Below, in pieces: positions 1 through 8,898 of a stretch of 64,000 nt of DNA. Under the pieces are notes generated by a model, which made no database searches, was not told where the DNA came from, and worked only from the letters and a program-made list of their open reading frames with translations. The DNA lies in the NCBI GenBank assembly GCA_019309565.1, contig JAFDFZ010000012.1:31276-95275 (forward strand), in the 5' to 3' direction. A program made the position numbers and the translations under genes. This DNA is from Deltaproteobacteria bacterium (GTDB lineage Bacteria; Desulfobacterota; Desulfobacteria; Desulfobacterales; SURF-15). How positions within the stretch are numbered: the stretch's first letter is position 1; each line of letters opens with the position of its first letter.

Positions 1-350
1 GCAACAGGCCCTCCTATATAAACGGTTTCGGTTCTTTGCTTAAGACCTTTTATTTCCGGTAAAATCTTTGACAGCTTTACATCCGATGGCCGATTGATCA
101 CGACTCCCATGGCACCGCTTAAGACATATTCCAGTAAAAGAACCACCGTTTGGGAAAAGTTCGGATCAACAAGATTCTGACTGGCTACAAGGAATTTTCC
201 CTTATCGAGTCGGGATATCGAAATATCTGGCGGCAGCGGCATGGATGTTGGATCTGTGCGTTGTCCTGAAATCGCAGGCGCTGCCGGAGGTATGCACAAC
301 ACCACCGCAAGCATTGTACATAAGATGAAACTGTGCTTTTTATCATTCAT
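1..350 (-). CDS. Exported YqgE/AlgH-family protein (3' part cut by window edge)
   Basis: Translating the minus strand from the ATG at 350 gives a signal-peptide-like N-terminus (MNDKKHSF, then a hydrophobic run ending near PAAPAIS). After it comes a YqgE/AlgH (DUF179) start: GKFLVASQNLVDPNFSQTVV, then GAMGVVINRPS and VYIGGPV. These are the family's N-terminal conserved blocks. YqgE proteins are usually cytoplasmic and about 185-200 residues; the function is unknown. A secretory leader on this fold is unusual. The C-terminal half lies outside the window. The gene follows the lipase/lipoprotein group on the same strand, 28 bp downstream of the lipase, so co-transcription is likely. A second, leaderless YqgE lies at 22191-22775. 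Confidence 0.8.
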   Translation of the reverse strand, partial: MNDKKHSFILCTMLAVVLCIPPAAPAISGQRTDPTSMPLPPDISISRLDKGKFLVASQNLVDPNFSQTVVLLLEYVLSGAMGVVINRPSDVKLSKILPEIKGLKQRTETVYIGGPV

Positions 351-378
351 CGGAACCTCGCCTGTTTTGTTCCTCTAT

Positions 379-1680
379 TCATTCTTTTTGTTCAAGGCCG
401 GAGATGGGTGGGTCCCACATGACACCCTGAGGCAGGTCCGGAGCGGGCCGTCCCCAGGTTCCACGTCTTGTTCTGCCGGTAAAATGACTGACGATCAACC
501 TGTGGATGAGATTCATCTTGGGAAGAAGCCCGTGTAATCCGGATTGGCCTTCAATCAGCCGATCTCCAATCTCCCAATATCCAAAATCGTCATCAAGAAC
601 GCATATGATTTTGGCAGTCGGTATAAAATTACAGCGAGCCCCAGGATAGGCAACCGTTCCATCGCCTGTATATATACGTTTTTCAGGCTCGTTTGAATTC
701 CAGAAATTTTGCCGATCCACTGAACGCAGCTTGAATTCAGGTTTACCGCGGACCCTGTCGATTTGAAGACGAATCCTGGTCTCTTCCCCCACGCCCACAA
801 TACAAAGCCAGTCGTTTTCATCCAATCCTGCTTCTTCAAGGCGAAACGATTCCAAACGATTGCGGTGTTCTTTGGCCTCCTTGAGGATGCTGTCGAATAT
901 GGCTCGTGCTTGGGCCTTGACACCTGTTTTCTTAAGCCCATAGAAGCGAACGTATTGTGCGATGGTATCAAGCACGCTCGGTTGCCATGCGGTTACATCA
1001 TAAAGATCGTTTGAAAGTCCTTGCACAGCCTGCACTGCTGATTCAAAGCTTGGCAACAGGTGATAAAGAGCCGGAGTCAGCCGGGCAGCCTCCCGCTCGC
1101 GGGAACTTGAAGGTCCTGTTCCAAGATCCGCTGTTCCTGTGACCATCTTTACAGCGGCTTCCAGCGATCCTCTAAATGGACTTCCGAGGCTGACCACCTT
1201 GCCTACCCTCGCTGAGCGATTCTGACGTTGCAAGTACCCTGCAATGATAAGACCGCCCATGGAATGGCCGATCAAGTTCACTTTAGGGTCTTCTGCATAG
1301 CCCGATTTATGATAATGCGGTAAGAGTTTGGTGCGTTCGATTACCTCGTTTATAAAACATTCTAATACCGTTTCTGTGTCTTTTAAAGGTTGTCTCCAAT
1401 CATAAGCAAACGGATATACCGGCACAGGTTCCTTTTCGGACGGCCTTAAGTTGTATCGAATTTCCTCAATCAATTCCCTGTAAGGAATTCCCAGAAGCTT
1501 ATCCGGCATGACCCTTGCCGGCTCGATGCGCTCATAACGCAAATTATCCGGGTGAAGAGCAATACGTTCATAAAGTTTTCCAAACAGCTCAAAGACAGTC
1601 TCTGGATCTAATTTATAGGTATCTCGTAGTTCCGAAGCGGTAATACCAGGGATTACGATCACTGGATCTGGAAGCGCCAT
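379..1680 (-). CDS. LCAT/PDAT-like alpha/beta-hydrolase (lipase or acyltransferase)
   Basis: This 433-residue protein has the lecithin:cholesterol acyltransferase-like layout. It opens with an N-terminal strand and oxyanion block VIVIPGITAS (residues 7-16), then YPFAYDWR (89-96), then the nucleophile elbow GHSMGG with Ser140. The candidate acid is in TGDGTV and the candidate His in the C-terminal SHF. Family members hydrolyse or transfer acyl chains of lipids; the substrate here is unknown. There is no signal peptide, so it is probably cytoplasmic or membrane-peripheral. The start is backed by an AGGAG 9 nt upstream. It sits in a minus-strand group with a lipoprotein gene, a 99-residue protein gene and an exported YqgE gene, which hints at an envelope-lipid role (inference). 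Confidence 0.78.
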   Translation of the reverse strand: MALPDPVIVIPGITASELRDTYKLDPETVFELFGKLYERIALHPDNLRYERIEPARVMPDKLLGIPYRELIEEIRYNLRPSEKEPVPVYPFAYDWRQPLKDTETVLECFINEVIERTKLLPHYHKSGYAEDPKVNLIGHSMGGLIIAGYLQRQNRSARVGKVVSLGSPFRGSLEAAVKMVTGTADLGTGPSSSREREAARLTPALYHLLPSFESAVQAVQGLSNDLYDVTAWQPSVLDTIAQYVRFYGLKKTGVKAQARAIFDSILKEAKEHRNRLESFRLEEAGLDENDWLCIVGVGEETRIRLQIDRVRGKPEFKLRSVDRQNFWNSNEPEKRIYTGDGTVAYPGARCNFIPTAKIICVLDDDFGYWEIGDRLIEGQSGLHGLLPKMNLIHRLIVSHFTGRTRRGTWGRPAPDLPQGVMWDPPISGLEQKE

Positions 1681-1813
1681 AGCTGATATCTCCTGTTTTC
1701 AAAGGAATGCCTGCTCTTTCTTTACGAGTCCTTATGCATGAGTTTTCATCTCGCAATAAAGCGGCACTGGCGATTAAAGAAGCGATGAATTTCTGAAAAT
1801 ACTATCCCATCGG

Positions 1814-2113
1814 TTAAGTAAGCAGATCAAGCAACCCGGGTATGCGCTTTGCGATCGCCATACCGACCTGTCCCAGTTCCATTATGCGGCTTCTCAACTC
1901 AGCCTGAGACACATTGGCAGCAGAGGCTTCTTTGACAACTGTTATCAGTTGATCATAAACTTCAAGATCCGTTGTACCGGGGGTGATCTTGTCGATCTCT
2001 TGCCGGGACAGCCCAAGAAGGCCCTCTATTTCTTTCTTGTAAATCCCGTTGAACGCCTTTCTGTTCGCTTCGGCTCGCTCTTTCAGCTTTTTTCGAAACG
2101 CATCGATATCCAT
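1814..2113 (-). CDS. Small hypothetical protein, 99 residues
   Basis: I do not recognise the family. The start is well supported by a perfect AGGAGG seven bases before the ATG. The product is soluble and mainly helical, with a basic N-terminus (MDIDAFRKKLKERAEANRK) and a hydrophobic C-terminal end (IAKRIPGLLDLLT). It lies 33 bp downstream of a lipoprotein gene and upstream of the LCAT-like hydrolase, all on the minus strand, so it is probably a member of the same transcript. No cysteines, metal motifs or membrane segments are visible. Confidence 0.65.
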   Translation of the reverse strand: MDIDAFRKKLKERAEANRKAFNGIYKKEIEGLLGLSRQEIDKITPGTTDLEVYDQLITVVKEASAANVSQAELRSRIMELGQVGMAIAKRIPGLLDLLT

Positions 2114-2146
2114 TTGACTTCCTCCTTGAGGAATTTTATTTTCAGA

Positions 2147-2926
2147 CTATTTTTCCGGTGTTTTGAGGTCTTTTATGATCTTGTCCAGCTCCCTGGTGAA
2201 TTTATCAATATATACTTCCATTTTCGCTGATTTGACATCGATTTTTTTCGCCTCTTCCACCAACATTGCCACCTTTTCTGATGTCCTGGCAAGTGTCTGC
2301 CCAATTTGAGGGCGCAAGCCTTCCATGCCAAACTCCTGTAACAACTTTTCTTGTGCATCGTAAACCTTTACAACGGAAGCCAGATGACCGGCGACGATGG
2401 AGTTGGCATAATGTACCTGAGTGTAAGAGCGATCAATGGCCGCAAGCAGCGCCTTTTCTTGATCCACCACGGGTTTAAGCCGCTGCTCGCGGTAGAATTC
2501 CACTTCCGCCCGTATCTCCTCAACGAATACTGCCATGGCATCAAGCGCATCGCTCTGTAAATCTGCACGTTCGGGATGCTTGACAGCCTGGTCCAGCGCA
2601 TAAAACAATGAAACTGGATTGCCCGATTTGAAATCCCTGTAGTCTGCCTGCAGCAGATTGCTTATTTGGTATGGTGCATAAACTTCATCTACAAACCGAT
2701 TCACGTCCTTTTTGATGCGATCATACAGAATGACCGCCAAATCACGATGCGAGGTGTGCAGTCGTGAAATATCCCTGCCTACGGTTGTAGACAGTTCCAC
2801 CGACTCTTTCGGTACCTGAGCACATGCAACCCAGAGAAGAAAAACGGTAAGGATTGAGAGAATGCCGTAGCAGGGTATGCCATTTATCGTTCTTATAAAA
2901 GGCCTGACGCTCCATACATTTTTCAT
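2147..2926 (-). CDS. Putative lipoprotein with helical periplasmic domain
   Basis: The chosen ATG has an AGGAGG directly upstream; an in-frame ATG nine codons earlier lacks a ribosome site. The 259-residue product begins with a basic N-terminus and a hydrophobic segment ending in a lipobox-like LLWVACAQ, so it is probably lipidated at that cysteine and periplasm-facing. The remainder is charged and almost entirely helical with long heptad-like stretches. I cannot assign a family. It heads the minus-strand group of small protein, LCAT-like hydrolase and exported YqgE, and is divergent from the rRNA methyltransferase gene, with about 150 bp between the starts. Confidence 0.65.
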   Translation of the reverse strand: MKNVWSVRPFIRTINGIPCYGILSILTVFLLWVACAQVPKESVELSTTVGRDISRLHTSHRDLAVILYDRIKKDVNRFVDEVYAPYQISNLLQADYRDFKSGNPVSLFYALDQAVKHPERADLQSDALDAMAVFVEEIRAEVEFYREQRLKPVVDQEKALLAAIDRSYTQVHYANSIVAGHLASVVKVYDAQEKLLQEFGMEGLRPQIGQTLARTSEKVAMLVEEAKKIDVKSAKMEVYIDKFTRELDKIIKDLKTPEK

Positions 2927-3076
2927 TTTTCCTCCTAAAGGATTTCCAATCATGACTATATGGGTTGAAAAATGTGCTCATCTGAGTTGGTATTTATCTG
3001 GATGGTATCTTCCCTTTGATTTTTATGATAGGTTTAATTAAATAGCAACGAGAAAATCCAGATTTTACCGAGAGCA

Positions 3077-4462
3077 ATGACAGTCAGAAAAGGACAGTGC
3101 TTAGAGTTGAAAATATCGGATATCGCCTATGGCGGCAGCGGGGTGGCAAAATTAGATGGATTCACTGTATTTGTTGACAAGACCATCCCGCAGGATCGCA
3201 TCATTGCCCGAATCATCAAAAAAAAGAAAAACTTCGCCCAAGCCCGTATCTTAAAAATCCTTGAACCTTCAGCCGATAGGATAACTGCTCCCTGTCGTTA
3301 CAGCGGTATCTGCGGGGGTTGCACCTGGCAGTTTCTCAAATACGAAAAACAGCTTCAATACAAAAAAAAACATGTGATCGATTGCATAGAACATATCGGG
3401 TTGGTAAAGGCGGCGGTCAACGACACCACCGCCTCGCCGCTGACCTTTGGATATCGAAACAAGATGGAATTTTCCTGCTCTGATAGAAGGTGGCTTACCG
3501 AAGAACAGATGGGCCAGAAGGATATTGACAGGACTTTTGCCCTTGGGCTTCATGTGCCGGGAACCTTTTATAAAGTTCTTGATACAAAGGCCTGCCTGCT
3601 TCAGCCATCTTGTGGCAACCGGATTCTTGAAGATGTTAGAAGTTTTATGAAAGAATCCAGCATGCCGGTTTACGGACTTAAAAGCCACCAAGGGTTTTGG
3701 CGTTTTTTGGTTTTAAGACATTCTGTAGCATATGATCAGTGGATGATAAATATTGTAACGGCTTCGCAGAACAAAGAGGCGGTTTTGCCTTTAGCCGAAC
3801 TCCTTATGAACAAGTATCCGTCGATCGTTTCAGTGGTGAACAATATCACGGCTCGGAAATCCGGAGTTGCCATCGGTGAGAAGGAAATTCAGCTTTTAGG
3901 TTTTCGGTTCTTGAAAGATAAGATCGGGCCCTTCGTTTTCGAGATATCCGCAAACTCTTTTTTCCAGACAAACACTCTTGGTGCCGGGCGATTGTATGAA
4001 ATTGTCAAAGCATATGCAGGTCTGACAGGCACTGAAACGGTCATCGATCTTTACAGCGGTGCGGGAACCATTCCTGTTTTTCTATCGGGCTCTGCCGAAG
4101 AGATTATCGGCATGGAGATTTCCCAGGGTGCAGTGGCAGATGCGGTTCGGAATTGCAAAAGAAACGGGGTGACTAATTGTAGATTTATTACTGGAGATAT
4201 CAGAGAAAGTCTTTCTGAAATCTCGGTAAGCCCCGATGTAATGATTATCGATCCTCCCCGGGTCGGGATGCACAAAGATGTTGTGCAGCAGGTCTTGGGA
4301 TTGGCGCCCGAGCGCGTGGTCTACGTTTCGTGTAATCCTGCAACACTGGCAAGAGATCTGGCCATGATGAAAGAAAAATATAAGTTGATTGAAGTGCAGC
4401 CGGTGGATATGTTTCCCCATACGTTTCACGTTGAGTCAGTTGCAAAGTTGGTAAGAAAATAA
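3077..4462 (+). CDS. rlmD: 23S rRNA (uracil-5-)-methyltransferase, RlmD/RumA type
   Basis: S-adenosylmethionine-dependent C5 methylation of a uracil in 23S rRNA is the expected reaction. The 461-residue protein has an N-terminal TRAM domain (about residues 5-60) and an iron-sulfur cysteine set with C73, C79 and C82 plus a later cysteine near KACLLQPSC. The SAM-binding loop is DLYSGAGT, and the TrmA/RumA catalytic block VSCNPATLARD has the nucleophile at Cys419. Length and motif order match the family. Whether the target is U1939, U747 or both (RlmD, RlmC, RlmCD) cannot be decided from sequence alone. A decayed methyltransferase gene follows on the same strand. Confidence 0.9.
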   Translation: MTVRKGQCLELKISDIAYGGSGVAKLDGFTVFVDKTIPQDRIIARIIKKKKNFAQARILKILEPSADRITAPCRYSGICGGCTWQFLKYEKQLQYKKKHVIDCIEHIGLVKAAVNDTTASPLTFGYRNKMEFSCSDRRWLTEEQMGQKDIDRTFALGLHVPGTFYKVLDTKACLLQPSCGNRILEDVRSFMKESSMPVYGLKSHQGFWRFLVLRHSVAYDQWMINIVTASQNKEAVLPLAELLMNKYPSIVSVVNNITARKSGVAIGEKEIQLLGFRFLKDKIGPFVFEISANSFFQTNTLGAGRLYEIVKAYAGLTGTETVIDLYSGAGTIPVFLSGSAEEIIGMEISQGAVADAVRNCKRNGVTNCRFITGDIRESLSEISVSPDVMIIDPPRVGMHKDVVQQVLGLAPERVVYVSCNPATLARDLAMMKEKYKLIEVQPVDMFPHTFHVESVAKLVRK

Positions 4463-4481
4463 TGGATTGTTCTGATACTGA

Positions 4482-5381
4482 AAGAAGCTTGCAGATGTTT
4501 TTATCGAGGCCTATCGCAAGGTGGGGCAGGATCTGCTGTGGACAGGGGCGGGATTGCTGAACTATCCTGTTCACTTCCTGGGCTGTCCTATTGAAGACAA
4601 TACTACTGATTCACCTCGGCTGGTTGGAACGGTTGTTCGGGGTCTTGATTCCGTAAGTGATCTCGATATGGATAAGGTGGTCGATCATCCTACGATGCAG
4701 GCCATCCTTCTCTCTCACCATCTGGTGGCCGATGGTATCGGGAAAGAAACGCTAATCATGTCAACCCAGTGGGGGCCGTTTACCGTTGCGTCTCGAATTG
4801 TGGGTATCAAAGCGCTGATGATGGCAGCGGTGGAGATGCCAGATAAACTTTTCGATCTAATGGCTTTTACCACCGAACTGGTTTGGAGAATCGGGGAGCA
4901 AACACTTAACCATCCGGATATCCTGGGTATGAATGTATCAGAACCCGTTGCATCGGGGGATATGATTTCCCCGGCTCTTTTCCGTAAGTTCGTCGCCCCC
5001 TTTCTAAAGGATCTTGTAAATAAAATAAAAAGCAAGGGCAAATTTGCCGGCATTCACATCTGCGGAGATTCAACTCCGATTCTTCAGGACATTCTTGAGC
5101 TTGCGCCTACCTGTTTCAGTCTTGAATCGAAAGTGGATCTTCGAGCGGCAAGGCAAAAACTTGGAGGTAAAGTTTGTGTGCTGGGAAATGTTTCACCCAC
5201 CGGAAAATTATTGTCAGGATCGCCCCGGGAAGTGAAAGAAGAAGCGATAAAGTGTGTTAAGGCCTGGGGAGATACACAGGGTTATATACTTACAGTGGGA
5301 TGTGATTTTCCGAAGCAGGTACCACTGGAAAATGTGACGGCGCTGATGGAGCTGAAATCATTCCGCAACTTTGCCCCGTAG
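4482..5381 (+). pseudogene. 5'-truncated uroporphyrinogen decarboxylase/MtaA-CmuA-family methyltransferase
   Basis: The product resembles MtaA/MtbA-like corrinoid methyltransferases of the UroD family, which move methyl groups from corrinoid proteins to a thiol. Visible blocks are GAGLLNYPVHFLGCPIED, GIHICGDSTP (zinc-ligand type His-x-Cys region), VDLRAARQKLGGKVCVLGN and YILTVGCDFP near the C-terminus. Intact members run about 330-350 residues. Here the open frame starts right after a TGA at 4479 and already reads family-like sequence (VFIEAYRKVGQD), so the first 40-60 residues are missing. The only start-like codon in the frame is GTG at 4521. It follows the rRNA methyltransferase by about 20 bp. 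Probably a decaying gene; expression from the GTG as a shortened protein is not excluded. Confidence 0.65.
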
Positions 5382-5808
5382 TTGGATTAATAAAGCTGTT
5401 CCACCTGACCGCCAATCCGCTGTGCCCTTTGCCCTTGCTCCATAGCGGCAGGCGAGCAAAACCGTTCTATAAAATTGATGTAAGGCTGCCGATCTCACTA
5501 GATTTAAAGATCAAGATTCTGCTTGGGACTTGGACTTGCCAAGCGAAGCACATATGACAATCCAAAGAGCCATAGAGTCGGTTCTGCCAGTACAATTTAA
5601 AGTGCATGACCTTTCAGCACGGTCACTGCTTGTCGATAGAAAAGAGTTTGAAAAAACTGACTTATTCTGCTCAACATCATATTTGACTTTCCTTGCAATC
5701 ATGGTATCTTTACCCCGTTAGAGAAAGCCACCGACTCCTGTCGTATGTATAGATAATTCCTTATAGATGGTGGTTTACTTTAAAATTTTGCAAGCAATAC
5801 GGTTAACA
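5382..5808. other. Intergenic stretch of 427 bp
   Basis: I see no convincing gene here. A 63-codon open frame at 5530-5721 has no ribosome site or recognisable sequence. The one usable signal is a sigma-70-like promoter at 5683-5710 pointing to the LOG-like gene. Confidence 0.5.
5683..5710 (+). promoter_or_regulatory. Candidate sigma-70 promoter for the LOG-like gene
   Basis: TTGACT and TATCTT are separated by 16 bp, each one or two mismatches from consensus. They sit about 100 bp before the ATG at 5809. Position and orientation fit, but no transcript data are available. Confidence 0.35.
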
Positions 5809-6297
5809 ATGAAACGTGTTCCCATAATCGGTGTGATGGGCGGGGGATCTGTCTGTGCTGAAGATGCCGACAATGCATATCGGCTGGGTCGTCTTATCGC
5901 CAAAGAAGGTTGGATACTGCTTAACGGCGGCAGAAAGGCCGGCATCATGGATGCCTCGGCAAAGGGGGCCAAAGATCATGGGGGGCTTACCATAGGCATT
6001 TTACCTGATGATACCTGCCACGGTGCTTCCGATTATATTGATATTCCCATTATCACAGGCATGGGCAATGCCAGGAACTGCATCAATACGCTTACCAGCG
6101 ATGTGGTGGTGGCATGCCCGGGCGGTGCAGGCACACTGTCTGAAATCGCACTGGCACTGAAAAACAACAAGCCGGTGATACTTTTGAATTTTCCTTTGAA
6201 TACTGCCTTTGAGAGGTACCGCCAACAGGGGCTGCTGTTTTTTTCACCAACACCCGAAGATTGCATCGAAAAAATCAAAGCAATCTTAAGCCAATAA
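5809..6297 (+). CDS. TIGR00725/LOG-family protein (putative nucleotide-binding phosphoribohydrolase)
   Basis: A 162-residue single-domain protein of the LOG/lysine-decarboxylase-like fold. It has IGVMGGGSV near the start, NGGRKAGIMDASAKGA, and the family's PGGAGTLSE motif carrying the catalytic-type glutamate. Relatives cleave nucleoside monophosphates to base and ribose phosphate; the true substrate of this subfamily is not settled. I chose the ATG at 5809 because the fold begins there. An upstream in-frame ATG at 5767 would add 14 hydrophobic residues not typical of the family. The end overlaps the convergent ispD by 12 bp. Confidence 0.8.
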   Translation: MKRVPIIGVMGGGSVCAEDADNAYRLGRLIAKEGWILLNGGRKAGIMDASAKGAKDHGGLTIGILPDDTCHGASDYIDIPIITGMGNARNCINTLTSDVVVACPGGAGTLSEIALALKNNKPVILLNFPLNTAFERYRQQGLLFFSPTPEDCIEKIKAILSQ

Positions 6298-6990
6298 TGA
6301 TTTTTTTGATCTAGTCTGAAGAATTGCAGAAGCAATGACAAGATCCTCGGCAGTGGTTATTTTCAGGTTGTACCGATCACCCCGAACAATCTTAACCTTA
6401 TGACCAAGCCGCTCCACTAACAGCGCATCGTCCGTCGCCCGGTAGCCATCTCTTCTCGCTGCATCATGGGCCTCTTTGATGATTCTGTACTGAAAGGCCT
6501 GTGGTGTCTGCGCCAACCACATGGTTTCCCTGTCTAAGGTCCCGTCGATAAAACCGGAGGAGGAAACATTTTTTATTGTATCCGAAGCAGGGATCCCCAG
6601 AATGCAGGCACCGAATCTCTTTGCATTTTCAACACAGTCAACCAACGACTGTTGTTGAATGAAGGGCCGCACACCGTCATGGATGACCACGATGTCATCG
6701 CTTTCTTCTACGGCTAAAAGTCCACTGTAAACGGAATCCTGGCGCTCTGGCCCTCCTGCAACCAGTGTGGTCTTCTTTTCCAGCCCGCTTACGGGCAGAA
6801 TGTGCCTGCGGCAATAATCAAAATCCTCTTCTGGAACCACCAGAACAATTTCATCGATAATATTACAGCCACCTATGGCCTCAAGTGTGTGACATAGAAT
6901 CGGCTGTCCTTCCAGATTTAGATACTGTTTTCGGACAGTCCGGTTCATCCGAACACCCTTTCCGGCTGCAACAATAATTCCCGATATCAT
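6286..6990 (-). CDS. ispD: 2-C-methyl-D-erythritol 4-phosphate cytidylyltransferase
   Basis: IspD couples CTP to methylerythritol phosphate in the non-mevalonate isoprenoid pathway. The 234-residue protein shows the nucleotidyltransferase signature IIVAAGKGVRM at residues 5-15, KQYLNLEGQPILCHTLEA, the HDGVRPF block, and TDDALLVERLGHKVKIVRG near the end. Length is normal. It begins 14 bp after the HPr-domain gene on the same strand and probably shares its transcript. No strong ribosome site precedes the ATG. Confidence 0.93.
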   Translation of the reverse strand: MISGIIVAAGKGVRMNRTVRKQYLNLEGQPILCHTLEAIGGCNIIDEIVLVVPEEDFDYCRRHILPVSGLEKKTTLVAGGPERQDSVYSGLLAVEESDDIVVIHDGVRPFIQQQSLVDCVENAKRFGACILGIPASDTIKNVSSSGFIDGTLDRETMWLAQTPQAFQYRIIKEAHDAARRDGYRATDDALLVERLGHKVKIVRGDRYNLKITTAEDLVIASAILQTRSKKSLLA

Positions 6991-7004
6991 ATGAGTGATT
7001 GGAT

Positions 7005-8315
7005 TTATTTTAAATATTTCAGTTCCCTGGGCAGGGGAACTCCCTTGCCCATCGTGTCTTCTCCATAATTTACACTTGCAAGGATCTTAATATCCTCTAA
7101 AGCACGGATGTCCCCTTCAAAGGTGACTTGCTGGATATTTTCTTTCTGAATTTTCCCACCTGCCCATTGAATATCCAGCACGCTGCTGGCATCGAACCGG
7201 TCATTGCCGATACAAAGCTCCACCTGTCCTCCGTGGTGCTGGACGATTTTAGCCACCAGAAGACTGGGGCGGCTGTGAAACCCGAGTTTCACAGGCACAC
7301 CAACCGTTATAGTCCCTCTTTCGATGTTTTCGTTAAGGATCTTCCTCGCCAGCTCCCTGCCGGATGACATGAAGTGGCACACATAAAACAGCCCGTAGTT
7401 AATGGTTCGATCCAGAAGTGTTTCAGGATTGATCATTTTTGAAAGGCGACCTTGGACGGTTTTGTAAATGTTTTTATACCCCGCCTCATGAAGATGCCGC
7501 TCGTAAAAATGCAGAAATCTTCCCACTATTTGGAGCAAATGAAACACTATTGAAAAGTAACTTCGAAGCTGCTTCAGTTCTCGATTTCCAAACCTGTAAC
7601 CTCCATGGATCACATAGGTATCGAAGGAAGACTGCAGATTGTGCACAAGCATTTCGAATCTTCGAATCTCAACTTCGTTTATGGTCTCAGGAACGATCGA
7701 TAGAATGTGCTTTATGTCGTATGGCTCGTAGAATCTGTATTGATCAAAGGTGGTGGCGATTCTTAAGAATTCACTTGCGATCTTAACGATATTCTGTTTT
7801 TGTTCATCCTTGTTTTCGTCGTCGATATCTCCCTCAAGAATTTCACTTGTTGCGATGCCTGGAAAATCCGAATCATCAAAGCTTTCCTCCGGGACCTGAA
7901 TATGCAACCTTCTCGCCTCTTCGATGATGACCGGAGCGAGCTTCATGAGTGAGTTTTTTAAAAAATCGTGTGTTGCAACTCCCTCCTTTTCAAATCGGCT
8001 ATTCTCACCAAAATCATAGAAAACAAATCGATCCTGAATATGACGCTGAGAGTACCCTCCTAGGCTTAGATGCCGTACCGCTGCTGAAAGTTCTCTATAA
8101 AAATACCAGTTTTTATTATTTTTTGCTCCGTGAAAATCAAGAAAATCTTCAAGAAGCTGGGACGAAGATATAAGTGTGGAATATAACTTCTTGGAGAAAA
8201 TATGCTCTGAAGACTGGGATCTTGAGATATACTGACAGCATTTTAGGTAGTCCTGGGAGAAGATCCTGGCTTTTTCGGCAAACGGAATATCGCACACCGA
8301 TTTTAAGACGTCCAT
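7005..8315 (-). CDS. HPr-like phosphocarrier domain fused to a large helical domain
   Basis: The open frame extends into the RNase P RNA gene, so I moved the start to the ATG at 8315, which has GAGGAGA about 10 nt upstream. The 436-residue product has an N-terminal helical region of some 330 residues that I do not recognise. Its C-terminal domain of about 100 residues resembles HPr: VGVPVKLGFHSRPSLLVAKI, where His347 occupies the position of the HPr phospho-histidine (GLHARPA-like). The usual regulatory serine region reads DASSVLDIQWAGG. No PTS enzymes are nearby, so it may act in a regulatory relay rather than sugar uptake (inference). It lies between rnpB and ispD. Confidence 0.75.
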   Translation of the reverse strand: MDVLKSVCDIPFAEKARIFSQDYLKCCQYISRSQSSEHIFSKKLYSTLISSSQLLEDFLDFHGAKNNKNWYFYRELSAAVRHLSLGGYSQRHIQDRFVFYDFGENSRFEKEGVATHDFLKNSLMKLAPVIIEEARRLHIQVPEESFDDSDFPGIATSEILEGDIDDENKDEQKQNIVKIASEFLRIATTFDQYRFYEPYDIKHILSIVPETINEVEIRRFEMLVHNLQSSFDTYVIHGGYRFGNRELKQLRSYFSIVFHLLQIVGRFLHFYERHLHEAGYKNIYKTVQGRLSKMINPETLLDRTINYGLFYVCHFMSSGRELARKILNENIERGTITVGVPVKLGFHSRPSLLVAKIVQHHGGQVELCIGNDRFDASSVLDIQWAGGKIQKENIQQVTFEGDIRALEDIKILASVNYGEDTMGKGVPLPRELKYLK

Positions 8316-8469
8316 ACTAAAAATTATCTCCTCTTCCGGCCCGGCCGGAAGTAAACTACGCACTGACTTCAAGCCGGCAGCTTTAGAGGCTAAATGGAAG
8401 AAATCAAACTGAAGTCTTCGCCTAAAAGGCGAGTCTTTTTCTGCCGAGCCCGAATAAGGCAATAAATAG

Positions 8470-8869
8470 GGCCAGAGCCGCCCATAAGCCGAATTCTGTA
8501 CCCCGCTGCAAGCAGTTTCACAGCGGGCAACGATCATTCATCTCAGGGCAACGGTTACCCGTTGCCTCTTGCGACCTACCCTGGAGCTCGGACGGGCCGC
8601 CCTCAAGTGCTCCTCTATTTGGTCTTGCACCGGGTGGGGTTTGCCAAGCTTCTCCGGTCACCCGGAGAACTGGTGCGCTCTTACCGCACCTTTTCACCCT
8701 TACCCTGGAGAACATCCCCTTAACAGAGAGTCATCCAAGGCGGTATGCTTTCTGTTGCACTTTCCTTCGCGTCACCGCGACTCCATGTTATGGAGCACCC
8801 TGCCCTTCGGTGTTCGGACTTTCCTCCAGATGAATTCCTCATCCAGCGATCGTTCGGACGACTCTGGCC
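8470..8869 (-). ncRNA. rnpB: RNase P RNA
   Basis: The minus strand carries the universal 5' core GGAGGAAAGTCCGAACACC (complement of about 8809-8828) and the 3' core ACAGAATTCGGCTTATGGG (about 8482-8500). The ends pair as P1: GGCCAGAG at the 5' end with CTCTGGCC at the 3' end, which sets limits near 8869 and 8470, about 400 nt. This is the catalytic RNA that trims tRNA 5' leaders. It lies between the zinc-ribbon gene and the HPr-domain gene, all on the minus strand. The exact ends are estimated from the P1 helix. Confidence 0.93.
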
Positions 8870-8898
8870 GAATGCCATTTCAAATGACGGATAATCGG

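Noticed and set aside
5530..5721. 63-codon frame in the gap before the LOG-like gene
   Set aside because: No ribosome site, no recognisable motif, and it covers the candidate promoter.
8470..8869. Coding frames within the RNase P RNA
   Set aside because: The universal RNase P cores and P1 helix explain the region; the open frames have no ribosome sites.
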